This document shows positions 55,850 to 64,000 of a stretch of 64,000 bases of DNA, in pieces (within the stretch, counting starts at the first letter, position 1; every line of letters starts with the position of its first letter). Source of the stretch: Brachionus manjavacas (taxonomy: Eukaryota; Rotifera; Eurotatoria; Ploima; Brachionidae); NCBI GenBank assembly GCA_019054805.1, contig JAHQIY010000029.1, forward strand, positions 248,001 to 312,000. Direction: 5' to 3'. The position numbers and the translations under genes were made by a program. Under the pieces are notes generated by a model. That model saw only the letters and a program-made list of their open reading frames with translations, did no database searches and was not told the DNA's origin.

Positions 55850-57016
55850 TCCTTGCAACCGACGCAAAGCTCATCATTAGTAATTGGATGTATTATTCGA
55901 ATATCTAATAGATCACAAACTGGACATGTCACAGCTAAAAATAAAAAAAAATAAATTTAATCATTCTTATTCAAAAATGTAATTCATTGCCTTCATAAAT
56001 TCTGGAATGAATAATTTTAACAAATTTAAATATTTAAATTTTAATTTTGATTCAAATTTGTATTATAAATTTTTTTATTAAATTTTTATTAAATTTTAAT
56101 TTAAATTTTTGTTAGATTAAGCAGTAGTGTATTTTTTAAAAACGATATATTTTTTATATTGTTTGATTATTAGAAAAATTCTATCTTTAAAAATAAAAAA
56201 ATAACTTCTTTTCGATTCCTAAAATCTAGTTGAATTAATTGCTTCATTATTAATATCAAATAATAAGTCATCATCTTTCAGTGATGATCTAGAAATATTT
56301 GAACTAATTTTGGCATTGCTCCTGTTACATTTAAATGAGTTAGAAATATTATTTCTTCTTATTTATAAATTTTCATTGTAATCACCTAAATATATTAACG
56401 TGTTAAGAATTATAAAATAATCTAAGTTATAAATTAAATTACAGCTGTCTTCATTGTTAAAGTCCATTTCGTTATTGGAAATTTGGAACAATTTATGATT
56501 TTGTTCTCACATAATATATTCATTATCCATTAGACTCTGTTTAGAATAAATTTCCACCAAATCTTCTTTAAATTTTTCTCTTTGATTTTTAAATTTTCAA
56601 CTTTTAAAGCAATGTTTTTTAGTTCATTTTGATCCATTGGCGTCTGAACAATTGAAATGTCAAAATGATCTTCAATTGCTTCTATTAAATCATCTTCATT
56701 TTGATGAATTTCACTTGCTAACTAAAATGTAAGGTAAAAATTAAATTTTTACGCTTGAAGACAAAAAACTTACATTTTTGATCGTTTGTCTCAATTCTCT
56801 AGATTCAAGAAAATATCTTTTTACAACTTCAGTCAAAGGAGAATAGATCTTTTTTGTTGAAATAGCATCTTTGCTGATTATTTGTTGCAATTCGTCACAA
56901 AATTAATTTTCGAAAATATCTTCATTTTTGCTTAAGAGGCTTTCCAAAAACTTCAGGTAAGAAGTCTCTCGGGCATAAAACGAATATAATTTATTTATTT
57001 TTTCTACCGAATTCAT
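55850..57016 (-). pseudogene. Coiled-coil gene with C-terminal Cys pairs, damaged
   Basis: ATG at 57016: MNSVEKINKLYSFYARETSY, then FLESLLSKNEDIFEN, a TAA at about 56903, and the same frame continues (FCDELQQIISKDAISTKKIY; ends at a GT donor near 56773). Next exon from about 56720 (LASEIHQNEDDLIEAIEDHF) with an A-run slip near 56573. Another exon is 56368-56225 (AKISSNISRSSLKDDDLLFD), and a last piece at about 55935-55852 gives TCPVCDLLDIRIIHPITNDE followed by CVGC, a zinc-ribbon-like pair. All share strand and order, so they are probably one gene. No family recognised. Confidence 0.55.
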
Positions 57017-57420
57017 TTATTAATTTTTTTTTAAATTTTTTCTAAAAACAATTGAACTTAAATTTTATTAGTTAATTTTTTTTTTGTTGACTAAATAAAA
57101 ACAACAGTTTAAAAGAGAAATTATTTGGAAAACTGAAAAAGAAATTGTTGATGAAGTGAGACTATGAAAGATTAAATAGAAAAAGCGAGTTCTTAACTAT
57201 TTTCCTTTTAATTTGAAAAAAAATCTGCACAATGTTCTTTTAATCGGAGTAACAAAATTTAAACATAAAAATAATTGCGTATATAAGTTTCGAAAAAACT
57301 ATATTTTGTATGAAAACAAATAATTTTACAATTTACTTTGTAAAATTCTTAATTTTTAGACACCTTTAGTTTTATTCTTCGATCACAAGCACAATTCGTT
57401 TTTATTCATTTTGCTCTCTT
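57017..57420. other. AT-rich spacer upstream of the coiled-coil gene
   Basis: No coding-like frame; presumably the 5' flank of the minus-strand gene at 57016. Confidence 0.5.
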
Positions 57421-57427
57421 TAAACAT

Positions 57428-57548
57428 TAGCATCTATCATAACCAATATATGACTCTATTTTAAGTTTCTTGACCATTTCTCGACCAGTTTTATTTCTGC
57501 TGTTTAAAAGCATGTTTTTAAGTCTTTTCATGCTAAGTTTAGAAAAAG
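57428..57548 (-). CDS. Small coding-like exon, unrecognised
   Basis: Minus-strand frame KLSMKRLKNMLLNSRNKTGR, EMVKKLKIESYIGYDRC and stop. Basic and plausible as a terminal exon. No family recognised; relation to neighbours unknown. Confidence 0.35.
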
Positions 57549-57939
57549 TTTAAAATACTTACAATTTTTTTTTAACTTTGACTGATTTTTCGTATTGCTT
57601 CAGTTTATTGATTCTGATGAACAAGGCAAATTGAAATTATGTAATCAAAATTATTCAAATGGCAAAAGTGGTATTGACAATTGCCTCTGATATTTCATGG
57701 AATAGGAATCGTCGAAAAATTTGGAAAATAGTCAACAACAAAATAAAATTGATTTAGATTAGCACTAGCTAATTTTAATCAATTATTTTGCTTGGTCAAT
57801 TGATCCACTTTTTCTTCAAGATAACTAAGAATTTTTTTGTGACTTCTCTATAAAGATGATGACTTATATAGATAATGAATATTTTTAAATTTCCACAAAT
57901 TTGTAAAATAGTCAACAATCGCTCGACTCAAACTCTCAG

Positions 57940-58272
57940 TCTCACTTTAAGTTCCAATTGTTCCAATTGCTCAACTCGATCATGGATTTGAAAACGGGTT
58001 GTATAGCGCTCGGTCAAGCTGAGCATTATGCTTGGTCGAGTTGTCGGATCGCGTAGCTGTTCGTGTGACTCGTAAATTTATTTATTTTCTCGACTTAAAT
58101 TTTTTCCTCAATTTTTGCGCTTTTAATTTGAAAGCAAACAAAAAAATGTCTGACCAGAGTGAACCAGGTGTGACTCTTCTTTAATGTTACCATGATCACC
58201 TTTTCGACAAAATCAGCATACTGTTCTGTGTTTATGGGACAAAACTCTTCAAAGTCAAAGTCCTTTATCGAC
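57940..58272 (-). CDS. 3' exons of the Ser-rich gene at 58.3-58.9 kb
   Basis: 58272-58202 encodes ESIKDFDFEEFCPINTEQYA, then DFVEK at a GT donor. 58071-57933 encodes SHEQLRDPTTRPSIMLSLTE, RYTTRFQIHDRVEQLEQLEL and a TGA. Both are GC-richer and in gene-like order after the upstream exon on the same strand. The join from the 58.28 kb exon needs a shift or splice not resolved here. No family recognised. Confidence 0.45.
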
Positions 58273-58275
58273 TCG

Positions 58276-58863
58276 CTAATTAACTATCCTGTACAAGCTC
58301 GTTGATAAAACTGTTTGTCTTTCTGTCTTTTTATCGTCTGTGTAGGTCTTTTTGAGCGGCTTGCTGAGCGAACTGTCGTGCGAGCTCGAGTGACTGGTGT
58401 CGCTGACCGAGTCCATGCGCTTGACGGCCTTGGATTCGAGCGAGGCGGCGGCTCTTTCCAGTACTTGATCCCAGTAGTTGTGTTCCGCGTTCTCGTAAGC
58501 ACTTAGCATTTTCTTTATGGTTTTGATTGTCCGTCCATCTAAGCCGTTACACTGTGGGTGGTAGGCAGTGGTCCGAATTTTCTTGATTCCGTGCTTATGG
58601 CAGAACTCTTCAAGTACCTTCGCTATAAAATTCCGACCCTGATCGCTTGTCTTTGGCACTATTTGCAATATCTTCTTTTTAGCCGCCCCGACCACAACAC
58701 TCCTGCTCGCATCAGCCTTGCCCTGAGCCACACTTGGAGTAGTCAATTGCTGCTGCTGTTGGTCAATGGCCTTTTTGGTGACCGAGTCGACAATAAGCAG
58801 GACTTTTTCTCGCGTTTCTAGTACGTGTGAGATGCCTGAACAGAGGGTTGAGGCGGGCGGGTT
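58276..58863 (-). CDS. Ser-rich host exon with captured gypsy integrase fragment
   Basis: After a CCAG acceptor at 58864 the frame reads STLCSGISHVLETREKVLLI, VDSVTKKAIDQQQQQL and an Ala/Lys-rich stretch. Then 63 codons of Ty3/gypsy integrase follow (GRNFIAKVLEEF to NYWDQVLE; 58455-58643), and host-like sequence resumes (RAAASLESKAVKRMDSVSDT, SHSSSHDSSLSKPLKKTYTD) to a stop at 58276. The insert is 189 bp with three substitutions relative to 59992-60180, and the whole exon stays open. It keeps the integrase SDQG motif that the neighbouring element has lost. Function of the host part unknown. Confidence 0.75.
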   Translation of the reverse strand, partial: NPPASTLCSGISHVLETREKVLLIVDSVTKKAIDQQQQQLTTPSVAQGKADASRSVVVGAAKKKILQIVPKTSDQGRNFIAKVLEEFCHKHGIKKIRTTAYHPQCNGLDGRTIKTIKKMLSAYENAEHNYWDQVLERAAASLESKAVKRMDSVSDTSHSSSHDSSLSKPLKKTYTDDKKTERQTVLSTSLYRIVN

Positions 58864-59480
58864 CTGGTTTGAGATAATTATTTATTTTAAATTCGAGTGC
58901 AAAATTAAACACTTTGTTTTTGCATTGAGTGGATTATATTTTGTCTTTTATTTCTAATTTCTCAATCCACAAGATATTACGGGTTGTTCTGTGAAATTAA
59001 AAATTTTTAAAAATTAAATTTAAATTGATTTAGTTTAAATTTTGTTTAAAATTTTTATCAATTTTTTTTTCATTTACTTCATTTTTTCATTTATTTCATT
59101 TTTTCGTATGCCAAGAGCACGCGTTGCTTTTATTGATTTATTGAACGTGTTGCAATCTATATTCGCAATATACGCGCTGTGATAGTTGATTCTAGCTACC
59201 ACTTTTGAGCGTGACATCATTTAAAAAAATTTTCAACAGCGAAATTTTCTTAGTGCTCTTTAGCTACATGGTGCCGATTTTTTGCCTGTAAGCGAAATTA
59301 ATTAATTTTTTTTTTTTCTATACAATTAAAAATCAAAACATAAAATCGAAAAAAAATAATTAGATTATTTAAATTAAATTGATTATAAAAAAGGCTAGAT
59401 TGATTGATTAAATTAATAAAATTTATTAAATAATAGATAAAAGAGTAGATTGATTAAATAGAATTGTTAACGTACTAAAT
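58864..59480. other. AT-rich spacer with a short GC-richer part
   Basis: 59105-59280 is GC-richer (CCAAGAGCACGCGTTGCTTT; TACGCGCTGTGATAG) but without a clear frame. It could be part of an LTR or leader; nothing assigned. Confidence 0.4.
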
Positions 59481-59494
59481 TTTAAGCATTATGA

Positions 59495-59600
59495 TTAAGA
59501 GAACCTTGTCTCCGCTGGGCCTCTATGCACCCGTGTGTGCGCGCTTAACCAAGTTACGCTTTTTGCAACAAATCCGCAATCGTGACACTTAAAGTTATTT
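59495..59600 (-). other. C2H2 zinc finger fused to the integrase ORF
   Basis: In the same frame as the integrase and the telomere-type repeat: FKCHDCGFVAKSVTWLSAHT, then RVHRG. Spacing is C-x2-C-x12-H-x3-H, a canonical C2H2 finger. It ends at a stop at 59495. Not part of any gypsy integrase I know; it may come from the 5' end of another element or a host zinc-finger gene. Confidence 0.75.
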
Positions 59601-59630
59601 AACCCTAACCCTAACCCTAACCCTAACCCT
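59599..59630. repeat. Telomere-type repeat (CCCTAA)n, five units
   Basis: AACCCTAACCCTAACCCT... without a mismatch; on the minus strand (TTAGGG)n. It sits exactly where the integrase similarity stops, and being a multiple of six it keeps the frame open as repeated Leu-Gly. Confidence 0.95.
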
Positions 59631-60424
59631 TTTAGCTCGTAGTTTACCTCGTTTAGCTTTATTAGAATTTCATAAGGACCCAGAAATTTTGGATTAAAAC
59701 TGCGAACCTGACCAACTGTTTGTTTTGAATTCGTAAGTAGTTTCAAGTGGCCCACTTTGAACTCATTAACCTTTAGCTTTTTGTCGTATTGTTTCTTTTG
59801 TGACAGTTGACTACGTTCAATGTTCTTCCTAGCTTCCTGCTCGATTTGTGCTCTTGACTCCTGCGTTGGATTACCCCATTCTATCGCTAGTTTACGGTCG
59901 TCTGGCGTTGGTAACGTTTTCCCAAAAATTACGTGATTTGGACTAAAACCAGTTGAGCTGTGTACTGAATTGTTGTATGCGAAAGTAACCTTTTCCAGTA
60001 CTTGATCCCAGTTGTTGTGTTCCGCGTTCTCGTAAGCACTTAGCATTTTCTTTATGGTTTTGATTGTCCGTCCATCTAAGCCGTTACACTGTGGGTGGTA
60101 GGCAGTGGTCCGAATTTTCTTGATTCCGTGCTTCTGGCAGAACTCTTCAAGTACCTTCGCTATAAAATTCCGATCCTGATAGCTAAGTAATGCATATGGA
60201 ACCCCAAAAATACTCAATAGTTTCTTTTCCAAAAACCGAATTGTCTGCTCAGCTGAAAAGTTTGGTGTCGCTTTCGTAATACAAAATTTCGAAACAAAAC
60301 AAATCGCCAAAAATATGTAAATATTGCCCCGTGGCGTGTTTTTTAACGAACCAGCTTCATCAATCCCAACCAAATCCCATGGATTACCCACCTTGATAGA
60401 AATCATTGGACTTTTATTCCCCAT
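59631..60424 (-). pseudogene. Gypsy element 2: integrase
   Basis: The core starts with DLVGIDEAGSLKN (first Asp). The second Asp region reads SYQDRNF where SDQGRNF is expected, and the Glu position reads NGLDGRTIK where NG..ER is expected, so two of three catalytic residues are lost. A GPY/F-like domain (FKVGHLKLL, FNPKFLGPYEILIKLNEVNY) is cut at ELKG by the telomere-type repeat. The N-terminal HHCC domain is missing. Confidence 0.85.
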
Positions 60425-60661
60425 TGTCCGTGACTTAAGCTTTTGCCAAGTATCACCTGATCCTTTTGACTCATTTTTGTATTAATTTTTATAACATCCC
60501 AGTTGATTTTGCCATCCTTAAGTAGCTTGGACTCTGCTTTTTCATTCTGCTGAAGTAGATCTGCTTCATCGCATTCACCAATATCTGTATCTTTTCCCAC
60601 TGTGACGTCTTCGTCACCTAGATTTATGACGCTTACAAAGATTGATTTATCTTCCTTCACG

Positions 60662-61360
60662 TCACTTACACTCCTTGCCCATATGATGCCCTCCGCTACC
60701 GCAAAATCGGTTATATTTGGACTGAGAATTACTTGTGTGCCTGACGTTATTTTTTTTAACTTTCACTTTGAATAGCTGCTCACATCTCGCTTTGAGGACC
60801 AACTCCTCGTTTAATTTTACTTTGCCACTTGTTTGAGTTGCTGTTGGTATCTCTGTCTCGCTGATGTAGTTAATCTGGTGCTTGGCTACATTATCGTCTA
60901 AGATCACAGTGTTCTGACGGAAGTCAAACACTGCCTTGAATTTTGTAAGGAAATCCATTCCCAGAATTGCTTTTTCCGTAATGTCGGTGAAAATAAATTC
61001 TTGTTCGCCTTGCCATGTATATAAATACAGCTTCAGTTTGCCCATCGCACAAATCACGTTCCTGCAATTCAACGCTGACTTTATTGATAAATCTATCCGC
61101 TTCAATCCGAAAACTGGATTCGTTATGTCGCCATCTATGAAACTCACAATAAACCGTCTGTGCGTTTATTTCACATCCTAGCTCAACCACTTCTGCATCG
61201 ATTGTGAATGCTTTTGGTCTGAAAATGCTTGTTTTTGGTTGTTGATACTGGCTTCGGGGTTGTTGGTTCTCCCTTCTTTGTGGTCCCTGGTACTGTTTGT
61301 ATGTTTCCGCTTGTTCTCTCGGGCCCTTGCTTTCACCTTTCCGTCTCATGTCCGCCAATC
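60662..61360 (-). pseudogene. Gypsy element 2: gag tail and protease
   Basis: Two overlapping frames: 61358-60924 (QQPRSQYQQPKTSIFRPKAF, then the start of protease) and 61147-60662 (TEKAILGMDFLTKFKAVFDF, the retropepsin flap/end motif). A shift near 61150 separates them. The DTG active-site motif was not found in either frame; it may be destroyed at the shift. Confidence 0.75.
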
Positions 61361-61740
61361 GGTATCGACATTCTTACTTTCGATAACCTTTCTTCTGACA
61401 GTAGAAGCACTCACCCTCGAATCGCTATCGACATTCTTACTTTCGATGACCCTTCTTCTGACAGTATCGCTTCCTGTCATTTTTTGGATTGTAACTGCCT
61501 CGTCGCTCAAATTTGTTAATGGTTACTTCATCTGCATTTACTTCATCCGCTGACTCGTATTCACCGCGCTTCTCGCACTGAGCTCCAATTTCGTTCCACT
61601 TTTTATCAAGGACTAATTCAAGGAATAACTTATTTGTAGCTGCCACACTTTTAATGACTTTGTCTTTGAGTAGCTGCTCTTTGAATGTCTCCTGCAAACC
61701 TGGAATCGCTAAGTTCAACAGCACCTCTAACTCGCGGCAA
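61361..61740 (-). pseudogene. Gypsy element 2: gag with tandemly duplicated zinc knuckle
   Basis: Gag frame (LAIPGLQETFKEQLLKDKVI, NKLFLELVLDKKWNEIG) leads to a zinc knuckle present twice: 61426-61488 and 61363-61425, a 63-bp tandem repeat (CFYCQKKGYRK then ECRYR). Each unit carries a TAA between RK and ECR (61437-61439 and 61374-61376 on the plus strand as TTA). Confidence 0.75.
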
Positions 61741-61745
61741 TATTT

Positions 61746-62445
61746 AGCTACTAAAAAATTTTAATGCATTATATTACAGTAATATGTTTAAATCTTAACT
61801 TTTAGTTTAAGTTGGCATTAAAATCAAATAAAATACATACTAACATCGTTAGACTATAATTAACTGTAGTTTTAAAAATTAAACTCAATAGTTAAGTAAA
61901 TAAGTAAGTTCTACGATAACAATTAATAAGCAAAGACTTTTTTACTAAATAATCAATTTTTATAAAATATCAAGCTAATTGATAGAAAAATAAAATCTAT
62001 GTTTAAAAACATATATTTATTTAAATTTGTATAGATTTAACTTACAAGTTGAAAAATAAAAAAATTCTATAAAAAAAAAGAATCGACTATTTTAAAAGAG
62101 TGTTAAAATTAATGAAAAAGTTTATCCAAAGCCAACTTTTGGCAGTTCAATGGCCCCCTACCATTGCTTCTTAGCACTACTATTTATAAATCTAAAATAA
62201 ATTATAAATTTATTAAAAAAGGCCTGGTTCAAAAGCTAATAATAAAAAAAAATTAATTAAAAAGTGCCTCATTATTTTTATTTATAACTCAAATCCTAAA
62301 TTAAAAAACATCAAAAAAAAACTAAAAATTTCTCACCTCACTAATCATTAAGATCTGATTTAATAATTGACGATTTTTTGAATATTTATTAATAATATTT
62401 TGTTTAAACATTAATTGATTATTGTAAGCCTTGGCAAAAAAAAAA
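61746..62445. other. AT-rich stretch without a visible gene
   Basis: No coding-like frame or element seen. Confidence 0.55.
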
Positions 62446-62745
62446 TCAATTTAACTTTGTTTGAACGATTTGATTACAGGATAATTTCATTTTTTCACTC
62501 ACTGCTTGGCGACTTTGGCCATGAGCCATTTGTATTTTACATAATTGACCTAAAAGTAAAGTTGGCAGGCAGAGATAAGGATAACTTTTGAGCGCAAGTT
62601 TTTCGTGCGAATAAGAGTTGATCTTGAAATCGGCGGAGTTCATAGCATTCGCATCTGTTTTGGTTGAGTCTCGAGGTCGGCTTGAACCTACGACGTTTCG
62701 CTAGGATATATTAGGCCTTCTCTTCGACGATTAACTAGAGAATGT
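62446..62745 (-). CDS. Small coding-like frame with a GC-richer upstream part
   Basis: ATG at 62643 (MNSADFKINSYSHEKLALKS...) to TGA 62446, 65 residues, richer than the flanks. A possible acceptor CTTTACTTTTAG occurs inside, so it may be two exons. Upstream (62655-62745) is GC-richer with a GGTTCAAGCC motif on the minus strand, recalling a tRNA B box, but no cloverleaf forms. No family recognised. Confidence 0.35.
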
Positions 62746-64000
62746 GGAAATTGTTTATAAATAATGATTTAAATATTTTAAAATGAAATCTTTAAAAAAT
62801 TTGTAAATAGAACTTGAATTCATTTTTCTGATTTAATTAAATTTTATTTTTGTAAAATTTTATTAACAAAAAATTACTCAAAAGGCAAAAAATTTAAATT
62901 TAAATTTATTTTGTTGGTTTAATAATTGTTCAAAGCATTTATTAGCTTTTTCTAGTAATTTTAAATCAAAGCAAATTTCAACTCATAATCGATGGGTAGT
63001 TGACTAGAAAAATGGTATTATTTTTTTGCCTTAAAGTCATTTTATAGGAAATAAATTGATTTTTAATTCAGATTATTCATTGAAATTTTTAAATCTATTA
63101 AATTTTTTAGTAATTTGTAGTATTTTCCAAAATTTCTGAGTTTGGATTTTAAATAATAATAAATGAAGTTCGGTTTCGGGTTCGGGAATCAAAGGTATTA
63201 ACTTCAGTTAAAATATGGCACATGATAAAAGCTAAAGTAATTTATATGGTTACAGTTTAGCTATTTTATTATGAAAAGAAAAAGTTAGTGGATCCCTATT
63301 TTGTTCTTGGTTGTGAACAATCTAAAATTACTAGTTTTTCTTGATTATTTTTATGTTTTCCTTTTCGTTTTGTATTCTAAAAAACAATATTTAAAAAATC
63401 GAAATTGTACAAAAAATTTATTCGTAAAAATTTATTTTTAATTCTGTCCCATTTGAAATATCATTTGAATTATATACTTAATAAATAATAATGCCAATTT
63501 AAAGTAAAGATAATTGATTACAAATTTAAATGTTTTTTCTCAAATTTTATGTTTCAATTCTGCAAGGCATATCATCATAAATCAATATAATTGATAAATA
63601 ACAATATCAATTTTTGAATTTAAATTTTTTAACTTGAGATTAACTTTTTATAAATAAAATTTTACAAAAATAAAATTAAATTAACAAAATTTAAACTTAC
63701 AAGTTCAGTTAGAAAACGAAGAGATCAACTCTTATCCGGCGGAAAATTCACCATATTCACCATTTATACCTTCATTTTTTCTTATAAAACAAAAACAAAT
63801 AACTGTATTTTAAAGTTTAAAAGAAATTTTATTTCTTTTAATTTAATATTTTTGGTGGGATTAAAAAAAATTGATTTAAATTAGCCATGGCTTATCTAAA
63901 TCAATTTAAATTTATTGTCGTATTTAGTGAAAATGATTAAATACATTGTCATCTACGTATTCTTAATTTGTTGAATAATTAAATTTCAAAATGTTTGAGA
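62746..64000. other. AT-rich stretch without a visible gene
   Basis: Only low-complexity A/T-rich DNA and a short CGGTTTCGGGTTCGGG run near 63171. Nothing assigned. Confidence 0.55.

Larger units (their letters stand above)
59631..61745 (-). mobile_element. Ty3/gypsy element 2, truncated at both ends and lacking RT/RNase H
   Basis: Minus strand, in order: gag C-terminus with zinc knuckles (61740-61300), protease region (about 61200-60662), a short spacer (60660-60430) and the integrase core (60424-59631). RT and RNase H, about 500 residues, are gone: the spacer (MSQKDQVILGKSLSH) joins directly to the integrase. No LTR is visible; the gag N-terminus is cut at about 61745 and the integrase C-terminus at the telomere-type repeat. 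A non-autonomous relic of a different lineage from the element at 756-5755. Confidence 0.85.

Noticed and set aside
57600-57690. Plus-strand exon (FIDSDEQGKLKLCNQNY)
   Set aside because: Short, AT-rich, without a donor and on the opposite strand to the nearby exon; probably chance.
59599-59630. A real chromosome end
   Set aside because: Only five units, with unique sequence continuing on both sides.
62655-62745. tRNA gene on the minus strand (GGTTCAAGCC like a B box)
   Set aside because: Acceptor, anticodon and T stems do not pair. At most a tRNA-derived repeat.
1-64000. CRISPR array, operons or other prokaryotic features
   Set aside because: No regularly spaced repeats; the genes are spliced and of animal type.

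Overview
This is AT-rich animal nuclear DNA from a small-genome invertebrate. The evidence is: spliced host genes with very short introns (about 49-80 bp, GT...AG), metazoan-only families (IP3 receptor, DLGAP/HURP, TRIM-NHL, Ig I-set), metazoan transposons (Ty3/gypsy, CR1/Jockey-like and RTE-like LINEs, MULE) and a TTAGGG-type repeat. The species cannot be fixed from the sequence; a monogonont rotifer such as Brachionus would fit, but that is a guess. The standard genetic code fits the intact genes.

Layout. 0-6.1 kb: a LINE 3' end split by an almost intact Ty3/gypsy element (756-5755, exactly 5000 bp, 317-bp LTRs, perfect 5-bp target duplication). 6.1-11.4 kb: AT-rich DNA with unrecognised gene scraps. 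11.4-25.9 kb: an IP3-receptor locus with most of its cytosolic half missing and its channel half present twice, about 9 kb apart; between the copies lie a 1.7-kb foldback element, an intact DLGAP/HURP-like gene and a TTC4 fragment cut off where the second channel copy begins. 26.6-27.5 kb: a PHAX pseudogene followed by a MITE. 28.9-30.4 and 36.1-38.9 kb: two copies of a coiled-coil, membrane-anchored gene, the first rearranged and partly inverted. 32-35.7 kb: a tandemly duplicated RT relic and a nearly full CR1-like LINE on the minus strand. 39.2-40.7 kb: a foldback element and an EF-hand gene. 41-44.3 kb: a second CR1-like LINE. 45.3-48.9 kb: a MULE relic and a patchwork of LINE/MULE pieces. 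49-50.4 kb: a Cid1-type nucleotidyltransferase gene. 50.7-51.4 kb: Ig-domain exons. 51.5-54.5 kb (minus): an unrecognised gene and a TRIM-NHL gene. 55-57 kb: MITE and hairpins, then a coiled-coil gene (minus). 57.9-58.9 kb (minus): a Ser-rich gene that carries a 63-codon gypsy integrase fragment in frame. 59.5-61.75 kb (minus): a gypsy element without RT/RNase H whose integrase ORF runs through a (TTAGGG)n tract into a C2H2 zinc finger. 61.75-64 kb: AT-rich, little visible.

The window reads as a graveyard of host-gene pieces among transposons, as seen in subtelomeric or otherwise weakly constrained DNA. Two kinds of damage occur: substitutions and rearrangements that look genuine, and many one-base slips at A or T runs that may be assembly errors. 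The two should be separated before any gene is called dead. Most likely functional: the DLGAP/HURP-like gene, the Cid1-type gene, the TRIM-NHL gene and perhaps the coiled-coil gene at 36.1-38.9 kb.
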